DNA from: Ascoidea rubescens DSM 1968
Lineage: Eukaryota; Ascomycota; Saccharomycetes; Ascoideales; Ascoideaceae
Direction: 5' to 3'
Assembly: GCF_001661345.1 (NCBI RefSeq)
Contig: NW_017962920.1
Coordinates: 62,001-126,000, forward strand
DNA length: 64,000 bases
Position numbers and translations under genes: made by a program. This document shows, in pieces, positions 20,013 to 30,765 of the stretch; position 1 is the stretch's first letter; every line of letters begins with the position of its first letter. The notes below the pieces were generated by a model. It did not search any database. It was not told the origin of the DNA and was given only the letters and a program-made list of their open reading frames with translations.

Positions 20013-20438
20013 TTTCGCTTTGAATTGGATCAGAATATGGAAATATAATTAAGAAGAGTAAAAAGGATGCAAAGAATAAAACAAATGCAGCGAATACAAC
20101 AAATACAATTAATACAACTAAGGAATTGAAGGAAAGAACAACTAGTACAGATAAAATACAGAAATAAAATGTTGAATCATTTTATATCTCTTGAGCTCAG
20201 TAAAAGCAATCATAAACCCTCAGATTCCATCTCATCCATCCTTATCCATCCTTTAATTCAGGCCATCGAAAAGATCTAGACCGGGGAGCAAAAAAGAGAT
20301 TGTTGTTCACGTGTATTTTTATTTATAGTTTGATGCGACACATTTATTTATATTCATTTTGGCGATTATTGGGAAGTTGTAATTGAAAATTGAAAAGATT
20401 GCAAAGCATCAGAAGAAAAGAGATTAGTTGGATTGGAG
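20013..20438. promoter_or_regulatory. Divergent promoter, copy B / histone-fold gene
   Basis: 426 bases shared by two divergent genes. Seen: ACAAAT/ACAACT-type repeats near 20080-20130, the copy B TATA box at 20180-20186, and a CACGTG at 20308-20313 about 125 bases before the histone-fold gene ATG. Confidence 0.45.
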
Positions 20439-20846
20439 ATGAGTGGTACTGCAGATACTAGTGTCAGTGTTAGTGCCATAGATATAAACAGTCGCAGTAC
20501 TAATGACAGTAATACTAAAGAGTCTGAAAGATCTTTCGTTGAAATCGAAAATAACGAAAATAACGAAAATGATAAAAGTGATAAAAGTGATAAAAGTGAT
20601 AATGAAGAAAAGGAAGGAGATTTTACAATTATATCGTATGATCCCAAACATAAAAACAAAAAGAAGGATAAAAAAAATGATGATGATGATGAAGAAATTG
20701 AAATAGAGGATAAAAATCACGAACACAATGATAATAACGATCAAATTAAAAGTAAAAATAAAAGTAAAAGCAAAATTAAGAGTAAAGGTAAAATTAAAAG
20801 CATAGTGGAAGAAGAGCCAAAGACTGAAAAAGCCAATACCGATAAA

Positions 20847-20878
<32 letters not shown>

Positions 20879-22295
20879 GAAAGAAAATGATGATAATAAT
20901 AATGGTGATAATGATAATGGTGAAGATGATGATGAAGAAGAATTGGGAACTACAGTATTGCCGTTGGCGAGAATCAAGAAAATACTTAAATTTCATCCTT
21001 CACATATATCATGTAATGAGGCAACTGTTTTTGCTACAGCTATTGCAACAGAATTATTTGTTCAATATCTAACGGAGCAGGCATTAATAAATGCTCGAAT
21101 AGAAAAAAGGAAAAAATTGACGTATAAGGATTTTTCGCAAGCTGCATCAGTGAATTCTAATTTGAATTTTTTAACCAATGTTGTACCCAAGACTCAAAGT
21201 GTTCGAAAATTAGTTCGGAATGATGCTATAAGGTATTCTAAAGCGACTAAAAACATGAAACAACTTGTGGGTAATAATGGTAAAACTAGTTATAGCAATG
21301 GGAATGAGGAATTGGTTGATGAAAATGGGAAGATTAAGATTAGTTATGATTTTAATAATAATAGTTATCTCAATAACAAAAATAAAAACCGGAGCAAAAA
21401 CACTGATAAAAATCAACTGAAATTGCCATTTGGTAAGATAACGGATAAAGCTGAGGAAAAGTTTATTAGTGAATTAGTTATCGAATCAGAAGTTGAGAGA
21501 TCGGATGACAATGAAACTATTCAAAGAGAATATGAAGAGATAATTAACGATCAAAGAAGTGGGAAACATGTTGATTCCGATGTAAAAACCTCGTGTCAAA
21601 ACGTTGAACATAGTAAACATAATTTCAATAAGACTGTGAATAATTTTAATAGTGGTGTTGATAATAAGAATGTAAATGGGAATGGAAATGAAAATGGAAA
21701 TGGCATTCGTGGTAATACTGATAATGGTAGTGATAAAAATGCAAATTTGAATTTTAATTTGAGTCAAGATAAAAATAAGATTAGTAACAGTTTGAACAGA
21801 GATAAAATAAATGAAAAGCCAAGTTTAGATGATATTAATGAAAACAATAGAAACAATCAGTCAAACGAGGAGTTTCACCATATTAAATTGAATAATATTG
21901 ATTTGAAGAATGGGCAATTTAAATTTAAAGTTCATTTGAAAGACATGATTAACCAAGAAGATGAGAAAAATTCGGAAAATATTAATAATGATAGTAATAG
22001 TAATATTATTATTAATGATAAAAGGAGAAAGTTAAACAAAATCAAAATTCGAAATCAAAATTATAATAAAAACCATAATAAAAAAAGCAATGCTATAAAA
22101 AGTATATTAAACAGTGAAAGCGATAGTGATAGTAATGGCGATAGTGCTATTGATATTGATCATAATAATGATAATAATAATAATAATAATGATAATAATA
22201 ATAATAATGATAATGATAATAATAATGATAATGATAATAATAATGATAATGACAATAGAGAAATTATAGATAACGAGGATATTGAAATGAGTTGA
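20439..22295 (+). CDS. Dpb3/Dls1-like histone-fold protein, extended
   Basis: 618 residues. The frame opens at a TTG; the first ATG is 20439 (MSGTADTS). After an acidic and lysine-rich N-terminus (about 1-170), a histone fold of the NF-YC/CHRAC15 type spans about residues 175-260: LPLARIKKILKFHP, then ATVFATAIATELFVQYLTEQAL and the TYKDFSQA segment. This matches S. cerevisiae Dpb3 (DNA polymerase epsilon) and its paralogue Dls1 (ISW2/CHRAC), which are only 201 and 167 residues. The rest is Asn/Asp/Lys-rich and ends in a (Asn-Asp)n tail. Whether it is Dpb3 or Dls1 cannot be told by eye. The coding strand is markedly G-rich and C-poor. Confidence 0.8.
22161..22253 (+). repeat. AATAATGAT-type repeat coding Asn/Asp tail
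   Basis: In-frame tandem AAT/GAT codons giving an Asn-Asp tail near the C-terminus of the histone-fold protein. Confidence 0.85.
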
Positions 22296-22421
22296 GTTTA
22301 TATAAATTAATAAGGAACTTTTATTACATATTTACATAAGAATTAGATAAAATCTGCTGAAATTATATATAAATAGAAAATTGATAATACATCAATTGAG
22401 CTTCAGTTGAAAATTAAATTA

Positions 22422-22871
22422 TTAAGGATGTTCCAGCCATTCTGGGAGCTCTGGATCATTTGGATTTATCTCTTTTCCATAAAATATATAGTCAGACAAT
22501 TTTTTATAATATAAGTTTGAATCTAAAGAGTTTTTAAAGCCTTTATAAGAGTTTGAAGAAACTTTAGTGAAGTTGTATTTTGGGACCAAAGGTTTCAAAT
22601 CGTGGTTGTAATTCTCGGAAGATGGAGGAACATAGGTTCGCACCTTGGACCAAGTTATATAATAGTTACCACCAGGAGTGTGTTTACCAATACCGGAGGA
22701 TCTTGTACCTTTGTAGAAGGTCTTATTGCCCTGTTTTGTGGTCAAGGCATGTCTTTTCGAACCAGACTTACGCTGGCCGTAGAACAACTGGTTTGAACGC
22801 TCTTTGACCCAGGGTCTGAGGAGCTGAGCAGTGGCAGAGGAGTGGAAGTATGCTGGAGCTGAGACCTTCAT
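22422..22871 (-). CDS. MRPL27: Mitochondrial large-subunit ribosomal protein mL41
   Basis: 149-residue protein of the mitochondrial 54S subunit (mL41 family, S. cerevisiae Mrpl27, 146 residues). Shared blocks are LLRPWVKE near the N-terminus, LTTKQGNKTFYKGTRSSGIG and WSKVRTYVPP, with a C-terminal KLSDYIFYGKEI. The frame stays open to 23057, but family alignment begins at the ATG at 22871 (MKVSAPAYFHSSATAQ), which also looks like a mitochondrial presequence. The gene is divergent from LEU3, whose leader overlaps the unused upstream part of this frame. Confidence 0.95.
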   Translation of the reverse strand: MKVSAPAYFHSSATAQLLRPWVKERSNQLFYGQRKSGSKRHALTTKQGNKTFYKGTRSSGIGKHTPGGNYYITWSKVRTYVPPSSENYNHDLKPLVPKYNFTKVSSNSYKGFKNSLDSNLYYKKLSDYIFYGKEINPNDPELPEWLEHP

Positions 22872-23233
22872 GGCAAGTGGTGAATCTGCTGCGTGTGGTG
22901 AATCTGCTGCGTGTGCTGGAGCTGAAGACCACGCTAAAAAGAAGCAAGTGCCAGAGCACGTGATCGCACGTGCTGGAGCGGGAAAGGCCGATGCGACGGG
23001 CTCCCACCGCTGAGGAGCTTTACGCGCGCGGGAGCGGCAAGGGGCGACCCAGGCCAATGGCGCAGCTGCGAAAGGTAAGCAGCTGCACCGGGCACGCTGC
23101 TGACCTCCAGGCCGAACTTTATCCCAAACCGTCTGATTTATTATATCGCACCAGTTTATCTGCTTCCAACACAGTCTTCTTCACCAGCTCCACTATCCCT
23201 TCTCCAATTGCCTCTAGTGCCCATGTTCCCACC
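22872..23233. promoter_or_regulatory. MRPL27-LEU3 divergent promoter with paired CACGTG
   Basis: GC-rich 362-base block. Two CACGTG E-boxes at 22957-22962 and 22967-22972 are spaced 10 bp start to start, one helical turn. Short direct repeats of CTGCGTGTGGTGAAT type lie at about 22885-22915. A donor-like GTAAGC at 23073 follows an in-frame ATG, so a leader intron for LEU3 is possible but not shown. Confidence 0.5.
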
Positions 23234-26200
23234 ATGAATTCCAGCACCCACAGCCACCAGACCAACCAGAACACCCAGACCCCCGCTGCGTCTAATCCCA
23301 GCTTGAGCAGCTTGGACATAGCTAATTTGATTTCTAATCCCAGTTCCGCCAACGTTCGTGTTAACCCTCACAATCCCAGCCCAGCCAACAATGGCATCTC
23401 CAGCGCAAACAACAATACTGCCAAAATCAGCACATATCACAATAGGTCTCCCTCCTACAGCAGCCAATTGTACCCTCTAAATCCCTATTCTGCCCAGCAA
23501 AATGATCAATTATCTTCTCCCAACATCCAGTCCCAGATGCAGCTGCACTCGTTGAACCAGCTAAACAACCCCAACCCCAACTCCAATCCTAATCCTTTAT
23601 CAGTTCAATCAAACTTGCCCAACAACAACAACACCCACAACAACACCTCCAACCATGCAAACATCCACAACTCCATTAACAACTCCATTAACAACTCCCT
23701 TGCAAACACCATTACTATCCCCAATAACAACATCAATAACACCAATTCCAACAATAATAATCCTCAAAATATAAATTACCAGTCAAACAACTCTCAGATT
23801 ACTCAGTTAAATAACATCAATAGTTTAAATTCCCTTAGCAATTTTAATAATCTCTCGGCTGTTAATAATCTTGCTACTCTCAACACCTACAACAGCCTCA
23901 ACAATCTCCATAACATCGCTAATTCTAACAACCTTAGCAGCATAAACACTATAAACAATATCAAAAAAAATGCAAAAAACAAAAGGATGGCCTGTGTTGA
24001 ATGTAGACAGCAAAAATCAAAATGCGATGCTCAAGAAAGAGCTCCTTTACCTTGCACAAGATGTACGAGAAGAAATCTCATCTGCTCTTTACAATCGAAC
24101 TACAAAAGAACCTACAAGAGAGCAAGATTAGCTCAGATGGAAAAGCAATTTAACGACTTGAAATTAACTCTACAAAAAGCTGGGATAACTGACTTACTAT
24201 TAAACAATAACAATAACAACAATAACAACAACGCTGAAAATCAGAATCAAAATGAAAACGACGAAAAGAATACATCGCTAAATTCAGAATTGCTAGAAAA
24301 AATAACCTCTCTTATCCTCAATTCAACTAACCTAATAAATAAAAACAACTCAAACCTATCCAACATATCAACCGCTTCTAGTTCATCCAACCCTACATTT
24401 TCTTCAAATATCGATTCCATGCATAAAATCGAAACTCCCTTTCAACTTAAACTAGAACAAGACCAAGACCAAGACCAAGAGATGGACAATAACCAAAACA
24501 TTGATATTATAAAAGACAACAACAATACCGAAAATATTAATCAAAATCTTAATGAAGATATAAACGAAAACAATGATATTGTTCCTATAGACATAGAACA
24601 TCCATCCTCTCTAACCGCCCACAATTTAAAAACTCTCGATTCATCTCAAAACCAAAACCAAAATCAAAATCAAAATCAAAATGAAATCAAACTTGAATCT
24701 CCAGAACTACCTCTAACTAAAATCAAAAACATAACCTCCTCCTCACTAAATTTATTCTCTGTTAATAGTAAAAATAACCTATCACAAATACTAAACCCAG
24801 AATTGGACGAATCTTCTGTTCCTGCTAAATGCGATATAATATTAACTGGTGAAATACTAAAATGCGAACCTAAATCCTTGGGTGAAATTGAATTGTCTTC
24901 GCTTCAAATATCCGAATTCTATCAAGAATACACCTCCAATTATTATCCAATCTTACCCATCATAGACATTATAAAAGGCCCCGAAAAGCTTTATAGACTA
25001 TGTCCAGTATTATTCTGGGTGATAATGTCTGTGGCAATGAGAAGAATTTCTTCCGATTCAAGAAAACTATTACTAAAATTAACTCCTCATATTAAATCAA
25101 TTTTAGCTGACCTAACTATAAGCCCAATAACAAGATATTCTCCCTCAGAATTAGATGAGCCTGTGTTGAATGCCTCCTCAGTTTATTCAGTTCAGGCCTT
25201 TCTAATTTACACTTTTTGGTCGTCTTTAACTTCTTCTCTAAGCGCTGATTCTTCTTGGAATACAATAGGTATAGCAATTTTTCAAGCAATAAGAATAGGT
25301 TTACATTCTCCAGGCCACACTATAGATTTTTCAAATGCTTCCGCTGATTCAAAACAATTGGATTTAATAACTGAACAAATTAAAACCTGGACTTCTTGCA
25401 ATGTTGTATCTCAAACCATTGCAACTACGTTTGGTTATCCGGCTTTTGTTCAATTTGACTCAAGAGTACTCAATAATAAAAAATTATTGAGCACCAACGA
25501 TTTTCCTCAAGAATTAAACCAAATGCTAGAAATCTCTTATTTTGAAAACCAAATCGCAAAGACTTTAAACTCAAATTTTTTAGATCCTTTAGGTCTAGTT
25601 AGCAATAATGAAAAATTGTCCCTAATTCAAATACTCTTGAAACAATTGAATAATATAGAGATTAGATTATGTTCAAATGATCACAAATTAGATGATATTA
25701 GAAAATTTTCATTACTAGCAGCAAAAGTTCACTTATTGACTTATTATTTCCTTGATTCGACTAACTCAAATAGTTTAGATGACCTATTAAATGATATCGA
25801 TCCAAGTTCAAATATCGACTTGACCAATTTAAATAGCCCATATTCTTCATTATATTCACTTCAACTCAAAAAGGGTTTAATAAAACTTTATAACTCAACA
25901 ATATTATTAATTAATCACACAAAAAACTCACAAAATAACAATCGAAAATTCATCAAATATTTACCAAATATTTATCTAATAGAAATATGGCAAGCTGCAA
26001 TCATTCTTTGTAAAATTGTTCATTCTCCAATATCCAAATACATTGACACCATGCTTGGCAGATCAATGTATGATATTGTAATTTATTTAACACTAAAGTC
26101 GTCAATTGTTAAATATGATATAGCGTATAGGTTTGCAGGTATAATGAAAAGTTTATGGAAGCTTTTTGAGACATTATATGAAAAGGGAACATTGAAGACA

Positions 26201-28228
26201 GATGTGGCTATCAAGACAAGAATGGCTGCGAGCATTTTCTTTGATTGCCTTTGGACATTGCGAGAAAAAGTCGGTATGATTAAATATTCTCAAAAGAATA
26301 ATGTAATGCCAACTAAGCATACTAATGAAGACTCCGATGTTGAGGGTCTTGCAGAACATATAAACAAGGAGGAAACCAATTTTTTTTCTAATGAAGAAGC
26401 TGACGATTCATCATCTTCATACGACGATGATTCTTCTTCGCTAGATGAAAAGATAAAACTATCAACGACGTCACTGAAATTTAAAGAAAGTAACCAGATT
26501 GGAACACCGAATTCTCTAGACTCCAATGCACACTCAAAGAAATCCACTAAATCAAGATCAATAGCAGATCCATCGTGTCCAGAAACATCAGCTAGGAAAA
26601 TCATCAATAAGATACCGCTAGATCCAGATCCTATAAAGGCTTCCGTTATATCATCAGATCATTCGTCGCCAATCAGTGCTTTGTTGAACCATAACGTGAG
26701 TTATAACAAGAGTAGAAGAAGTTCATTTTTGCATTCTTCGACGATCAATTCACCTCCAATTAGTGCCATTAGAGAGAGTATCAGGGAATCGATCAAGGAA
26801 AATGTTGAAGGTGATAACAATAAAGAGGTTCAAATGAAAGATAATTTTAAAAAAGGGAGATTTAAAGGAGTGGGAAAAGAAGAAGGAAAGGAAATAGAGA
26901 AAGACGGTTTAAATTTACTTTTTTCAAAAAAAAAGAGTGAATTAGAAACGCATACCAGTAAGAGTATAAAAAAAAGAGATGTAAAATTGGAAGAGAGCGC
27001 AAAGGAATCTTTAAAGAATAAAGGTAAAGAGTCAGAGAAACCAGAGAAACCAGGAAAATCCGAGGTTAAAGAGAAACAAAAAGACAAAGATAAAGACACA
27101 CAGAAAGACAAAGGAAAAGAGAAAGAGATAATAAAAAACAAAGAAAAGGAAAAAGAAAAAGAAAAGGAAAAGGTAAAAGAAAATTTCAAGGAAAATAATG
27201 AAAAAAATAACTCTAATGGCATACCAGCTGTAGTACCCAAGAAAAGAGGAAGGAAAAAACTCGAGGACAAAGATAAGAAAAATTCAGGAAAGAAGCCAAA
27301 AAGAACTTATCGAAAAAGAACAAATTCCAAATCACAAACCTTTCAGTCGTTACAAGGTGGAAAGACATCCAGTAAAAATTCTAATTTTCAGATTCCATTT
27401 CATCTCCAATTCAATCCTCCAACACAACCGATAGATAATTTTAACCAAAATCCCAATTTACTGAGCATAAACAATTCTAACAGTATTAATAATGGCAACA
27501 ACAGCAACAATAATAATAACCATAATGTCAATGGAGTAGTGCTAAATAATACACCAGATTTTATCAACAATCAAAGCAGTGTTCCTTTGAGCTTTAATGG
27601 GAACAATAACAATGTGAATGTTAATGACAACTTAGGAGAATTATTGTATCTCAATGAGTCGCCTCTTGCCAATAAAGTCCCATTAGATGGATGGGAAAAC
27701 TTAGATAACATGTGGAATGGAGACATCAACTCATTTGTCAATGATGTTAGTTCAGTAATGGAAAACTTTGGGTTTCATACAGAAGATCATTTCTCTGGAA
27801 ATTCAAACATAAACAACAATAGCAATAACAATAGCATGAACATGAACATGAACATGAGCGAAACAAACACAAACACAAACACTAACAACAATAACAATAA
27901 CAATCACAATCACAATAACAATAACTTAAATGGCATGGGCAATATGAACAATAGAAACAGCTCGTTATTTGCCCCACAAAACCATGGAATCACTCAGAAT
28001 CAAGTGCAACAAAACAGACAACAAATGTTCCAGTATCTGAATTCGTTAGTGTCGCAAAATCAAAGGACTTCAATTGCTCAAAACAACAATTCCACGAACA
28101 GCGACAACATGAACAGCATGAACAGCATGAACAGCATGAACAACAACACTCTAAATGGCACGAACAATGCAAACCCAAACCAGCCCAACTTCAATTACAA
28201 CAACGACAGAGGACCCAGAACTAATTAG
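23234..28228 (+). CDS. LEU3: Leu3-type Zn2Cys6 transcription factor
   Basis: Regulator of branched-chain amino-acid genes; in S. cerevisiae Leu3 is switched from repressor to activator by alpha-isopropylmalate. I choose the ATG at 23234 (1664 residues); the frame is open to 22970. The Zn2Cys6 cluster (residues about 252-286) reads ACVECRQQKSKCDAQERAP and CTRC, followed by KRTYKRARLAQMEKQF, almost as in S. cerevisiae Leu3. The fungal regulatory middle domain follows (about 550-1050). At about residues 1485-1512, GWENLDNMWNGDINSFVND resembles the C-terminal Leu3 activation segment (WDNWESDMVWRDVDILMNEF). A basic KKRGRKK AT-hook-like motif lies near residue 1334. Size is almost twice the S. cerevisiae protein (886) owing to Asn-rich and Lys/Glu-rich inserts and a 150-residue Asn/Met tail. 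Confidence 0.93.
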   Translation: MNSSTHSHQTNQNTQTPAASNPSLSSLDIANLISNPSSANVRVNPHNPSPANNGISSANNNTAKISTYHNRSPSYSSQLYPLNPYSAQQNDQLSSPNIQSQMQLHSLNQLNNPNPNSNPNPLSVQSNLPNNNNTHNNTSNHANIHNSINNSINNSLANTITIPNNNINNTNSNNNNPQNINYQSNNSQITQLNNINSLNSLSNFNNLSAVNNLATLNTYNSLNNLHNIANSNNLSSINTINNIKKNAKNKRMACVECRQQKSKCDAQERAPLPCTRCTRRNLICSLQSNYKRTYKRARLAQMEKQFNDLKLTLQKAGITDLLLNNNNNNNNNNAENQNQNENDEKNTSLNSELLEKITSLILNSTNLINKNNSNLSNISTASSSSNPTFSSNIDSMHKIETPFQLKLEQDQDQDQEMDNNQNIDIIKDNNNTENINQNLNEDINENNDIVPIDIEHPSSLTAHNLKTLDSSQNQNQNQNQNQNEIKLESPELPLTKIKNITSSSLNLFSVNSKNNLSQILNPELDESSVPAKCDIILTGEILKCEPKSLGEIELSSLQISEFYQEYTSNYYPILPIIDIIKGPEKLYRLCPVLFWVIMSVAMRRISSDSRKLLLKLTPHIKSILADLTISPITRYSPSELDEPVLNASSVYSVQAFLIYTFWSSLTSSLSADSSWNTIGIAIFQAIRIGLHSPGHTIDFSNASADSKQLDLITEQIKTWTSCNVVSQTIATTFGYPAFVQFDSRVLNNKKLLSTNDFPQELNQMLEISYFENQIAKTLNSNFLDPLGLVSNNEKLSLIQILLKQLNNIEIRLCSNDHKLDDIRKFSLLAAKVHLLTYYFLDSTNSNSLDDLLNDIDPSSNIDLTNLNSPYSSLYSLQLKKGLIKLYNSTILLINHTKNSQNNNRKFIKYLPNIYLIEIWQAAIILCKIVHSPISKYIDTMLGRSMYDIVIYLTLKSSIVKYDIAYRFAGIMKSLWKLFETLYEKGTLKTDVAIKTRMAASIFFDCLWTLREKVGMIKYSQKNNVMPTKHTNEDSDVEGLAEHINKEETNFFSNEEADDSSSSYDDDSSSLDEKIKLSTTSLKFKESNQIGTPNSLDSNAHSKKSTKSRSIADPSCPETSARKIINKIPLDPDPIKASVISSDHSSPISALLNHNVSYNKSRRSSFLHSSTINSPPISAIRESIRESIKENVEGDNNKEVQMKDNFKKGRFKGVGKEEGKEIEKDGLNLLFSKKKSELETHTSKSIKKRDVKLEESAKESLKNKGKESEKPEKPGKSEVKEKQKDKDKDTQKDKGKEKEIIKNKEKEKEKEKEKVKENFKENNEKNNSNGIPAVVPKKRGRKKLEDKDKKNSGKKPKRTYRKRTNSKSQTFQSLQGGKTSSKNSNFQIPFHLQFNPPTQPIDNFNQNPNLLSINNSNSINNGNNSNNNNNHNVNGVVLNNTPDFINNQSSVPLSFNGNNNNVNVNDNLGELLYLNESPLANKVPLDGWENLDNMWNGDINSFVNDVSSVMENFGFHTEDHFSGNSNINNNSNNNSMNMNMNMSETNTNTNTNNNNNNNHNHNNNNLNGMGNMNNRNSSLFAPQNHGITQNQVQQNRQQMFQYLNSLVSQNQRTSIAQNNNSTNSDNMNSMNSMNSMNNNTLNGTNNANPNQPNFNYNNDRGPRTN

Positions 28229-28850
28229 TCCCTTTTCGCTTCTTCTGCTCAATGTTTCAATTAACCATTTCACTAATCATTTTTCTTTTTTTACTTTCAT
28301 ACATTTCTTTTTTTCACTTGTTCGTTATTTCTCGTCATATATTCATTATTTTTCACCTACCATTTATTCTTTTTTTGCCCTTCTCTGCCAAACAGGCTCT
28401 TTATACGTGTATGTACCCCCAGAAGCAGCACAAGCAGCACAAGCAGCAAAAGCAGCAAAAGCACCTTCGTGACACATCGCATCCGATTACGTAAGCGTCG
28501 ATCTCCTTTTTTCGCCTTTTTTTTCATTAGAAAAATTTTAATGAGCTTTGATTGAAATATCACCAACTGCTCTACGCCAGTAAGAATTACTCTATAAGAA
28601 GAGACCTAACGTGAACTGCATTCAACAAGAGGTGGAGACTACAAGAGACCTGTCCCTACGCTTTTAATTGAGAACAATTTTGTGCCATACGCAGCTACTT
28701 TCCTCAGCAAGTTAAGTCCACTGAAGCCAACTATTGAACCCATAAAGTTCAAGTATTTCAACAAGCTCTGATCCAGATAAGAGCTTTCCTATATCACTTA
28801 TTCAAAAGTATTGAACCAAGAGAGACCTATACCAGTTATCCTTATACAAC
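28229..28850. promoter_or_regulatory. GCD11 promoter and leader
   Basis: 622 bases. T-rich 3' flank of LEU3 to about 28,390, then a nine-base repeat (AAGCAGCAC and AAGCAGCAA units) at 28421-28463, a TTACGTAA site at 28487-28494, and a four-codon upstream frame ATG AGC TTT GAT TGA at 28541-28555. After that no ATG occurs until the GCD11 start. Three copies of AGAGACCT lie at 28600, 28644 and 28821. Confidence 0.5.
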
Positions 28851-30449
28851 ATGGCTGAAGATTTACAAAATGCAACTCCGAATATTATCATCAATGGCGA
28901 CCAGCCAGAAATAACATCTCAATATTATGACGAATCTGACGAAGAAAATTTAGACAAAAAGGAAGAATCCAAAGTGGCAGATGAAAACCTTTCCAAATCA
29001 TCTGGCAAGTCTGTGAGCTTCGCAGCTATGGACGACCTTGAAGATTTGGAAGTAAAAAGAAAACGCGACTTTGAAGAAGGAGGCGGCTTGCCCGAACAAC
29101 CTGATAACATTGATTTTTCAACATTGACTGCTTCTTCCGATGTGATTATTAACAGACAGGCCACCATCAATATTGGTACAATTGGCCATGTTGCCCACGG
29201 AAAGAGTACTGTTGTCAAGGCAATTTCTTCAAAGAATACTGTTCGTTTTAAAAACGAATTGGAGAGAAATATTACCATTAAATTGGGTTATGCTAATGCC
29301 AAAATTTATAAATGTGACAACCCAGATTGTCCTCCTCCAGGCTGTTATAAATCTTTCAGTTCAAACAAAGAAGTTTCCCCCAAATGTGAAGCTCCAAATT
29401 GTAAAGGTCGTTATAAATTGGTTCGTCATGTTTCCTTTGTCGATTGTCCAGGTCATGATATTTTAATGAGTACTATGTTGTCCGGTGCTGCTGTTATGGA
29501 CGCAGCTTTATTGCTTATCGCAGGTAATGAACCTTGTCCTCAACCTCAAACTTCTGAACATTTAGCTGCCATTGAAATCATGAAATTAAAGCACATCATA
29601 GTGTTGCAAAACAAAGTTGATTTAATGTCCAAAAAATCTGCTTTTGAGCACCAATTATCAATTCTAAAATTCATTAGAGGTACAATTGCCGATGGTGCTC
29701 CAGTTGTTCCAATTTCTGCTCAATTAAAATACAATATTGATGCTGTCAATGAATTCATCTGTAAAACTATTCCTGTTCCTGTGAGAGATTTCATGACTCC
29801 TCCCCGTCTTATAGTTATTCGTTCTTTTGATGTCAACAAACCAGGTACTGAAATTGACGATTTAAAAGGTGGTGTTGCCGGTGGTTCCATTTTAAGTGGT
29901 GTCTTCAAAATAGGCGATGAAATTGAAGTAAGACCAGGTTTGGTTACCAGAGATGCTGATACCGGTTTAATTAGATGTCGTAGAGTATTTTCAAACATAG
30001 TATCGTTGAATACAGAAGAAAATAGTCTAAAATTTGCTGTTCCTGGTGGTTTAATTGGGGTTGGTACGAGAATCGATCCTGCTTTATGTAGAGCTGATCG
30101 TTTGATTGGTCAAGTTGTTGGTGCCAAAGGTCACTTACCTGATGTGTTTATTGAAATTGAAGTGAATTATTTTCTTTTAAGAAGATTGCTAGGTGTCAAA
30201 ACTGAAACTACAAGGAAAATCAAAGTCAAAAAATTAGAAAATAAAGAAATTATTATGGTAAATGTCGGTTCAAATACAATTGGTGCCACTGTCGTTGCTG
30301 TAAAGGCTGATATGGCAAGATTGCGTTTAACAAAACCTGCTTGTACTGAAATTAACGAAAAGATCGCACTTTCAAGAAAGATTGATAAACATTGGAGATT
30401 GATCGGTTGGGCTAAAATTAAAAGAGGAACAGTTCTTCAACCAATTTAA
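28851..30449 (+). CDS. GCD11: Translation initiation factor eIF2 gamma
   Basis: 532-residue GTPase subunit of eIF2, which carries initiator Met-tRNA to the 40S subunit. G motifs are visible: GHVAHGKST (P-loop), the switch-1 segment [25 protein letters not shown] (G3) and NKVDLM (G4). The zinc-knuckle Cys cluster [11 protein letters not shown] follows switch 1. The sequence is nearly colinear with S. cerevisiae Gcd11 (527 residues), including [12 protein letters not shown]-like residues before the G domain and the end [16 protein letters not shown] (here DKHWRL). The N-terminal 90 residues are acidic and variable. No intron. It is one of the most conserved proteins in the window. Confidence 0.98.
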   Translation: MAEDLQNATPNIIINGDQPEITSQYYDESDEENLDKKEESKVADENLSKSSGKSVSFAAMDDLEDLEVKRKRDFEEGGGLPEQPDNIDFSTLTASSDVIINRQATINIGTIGHVAHGKSTVVKAISSKNTVRFKNELERNITIKLGYANAKIYKCDNPDCPPPGCYKSFSSNKEVSPKCEAPNCKGRYKLVRHVSFVDCPGHDILMSTMLSGAAVMDAALLLIAGNEPCPQPQTSEHLAAIEIMKLKHIIVLQNKVDLMSKKSAFEHQLSILKFIRGTIADGAPVVPISAQLKYNIDAVNEFICKTIPVPVRDFMTPPRLIVIRSFDVNKPGTEIDDLKGGVAGGSILSGVFKIGDEIEVRPGLVTRDADTGLIRCRRVFSNIVSLNTEENSLKFAVPGGLIGVGTRIDPALCRADRLIGQVVGAKGHLPDVFIEIEVNYFLLRRLLGVKTETTRKIKVKKLENKEIIMVNVGSNTIGATVVAVKADMARLRLTKPACTEINEKIALSRKIDKHWRLIGWAKIKRGTVLQPI

Positions 30450-30765
30450 ATATTATAGTCGTTTTAGTTTTTCTGATCTGTTGTTTATATACTTGGGAAT
30501 CAGTATGTATGTCAATAATAAATTAAAACTATTAGAATTACTCTTCTTATTATAATAATTAATTTATATTTGTGGATGTCTATTGAATTATGTATAGGCT
30601 ATTTCTAAAAACTAAGTCCATTTTAGCTGTACAGAAAATTAAAATTAAAATTAAATAACAAGGAGCTTTAAAAATAAAACAAAAAAAACAAAAACAAAAA
30701 TAAAAACACAAAAAAACAAGTCATTAATAACTAATGATTAAAAATACAACAGTGAAGAAAAATTA
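30450..30765. other. GCD11-SST2 convergent spacer
   Basis: AT-rich 3' flanks with A-rich runs at 30,660-30,720. No gene or RNA seen. Confidence 0.5.

Noticed and set aside
22872-23057. N-terminal extension of MRPL27 to 23057
   Set aside because: Family alignment and a presequence-like N-terminus begin at the ATG at 22871. The extension is repetitive and overlaps the divergent promoter with its E-box pair.
22970-23233. N-terminal extension of LEU3 to the ATG at 22970
   Set aside because: This ATG overlaps the second CACGTG box, and the segment is GC-rich promoter-like DNA. The ATG at 23234 has a good ACC context and starts the low-complexity N-terminus typical of the protein.
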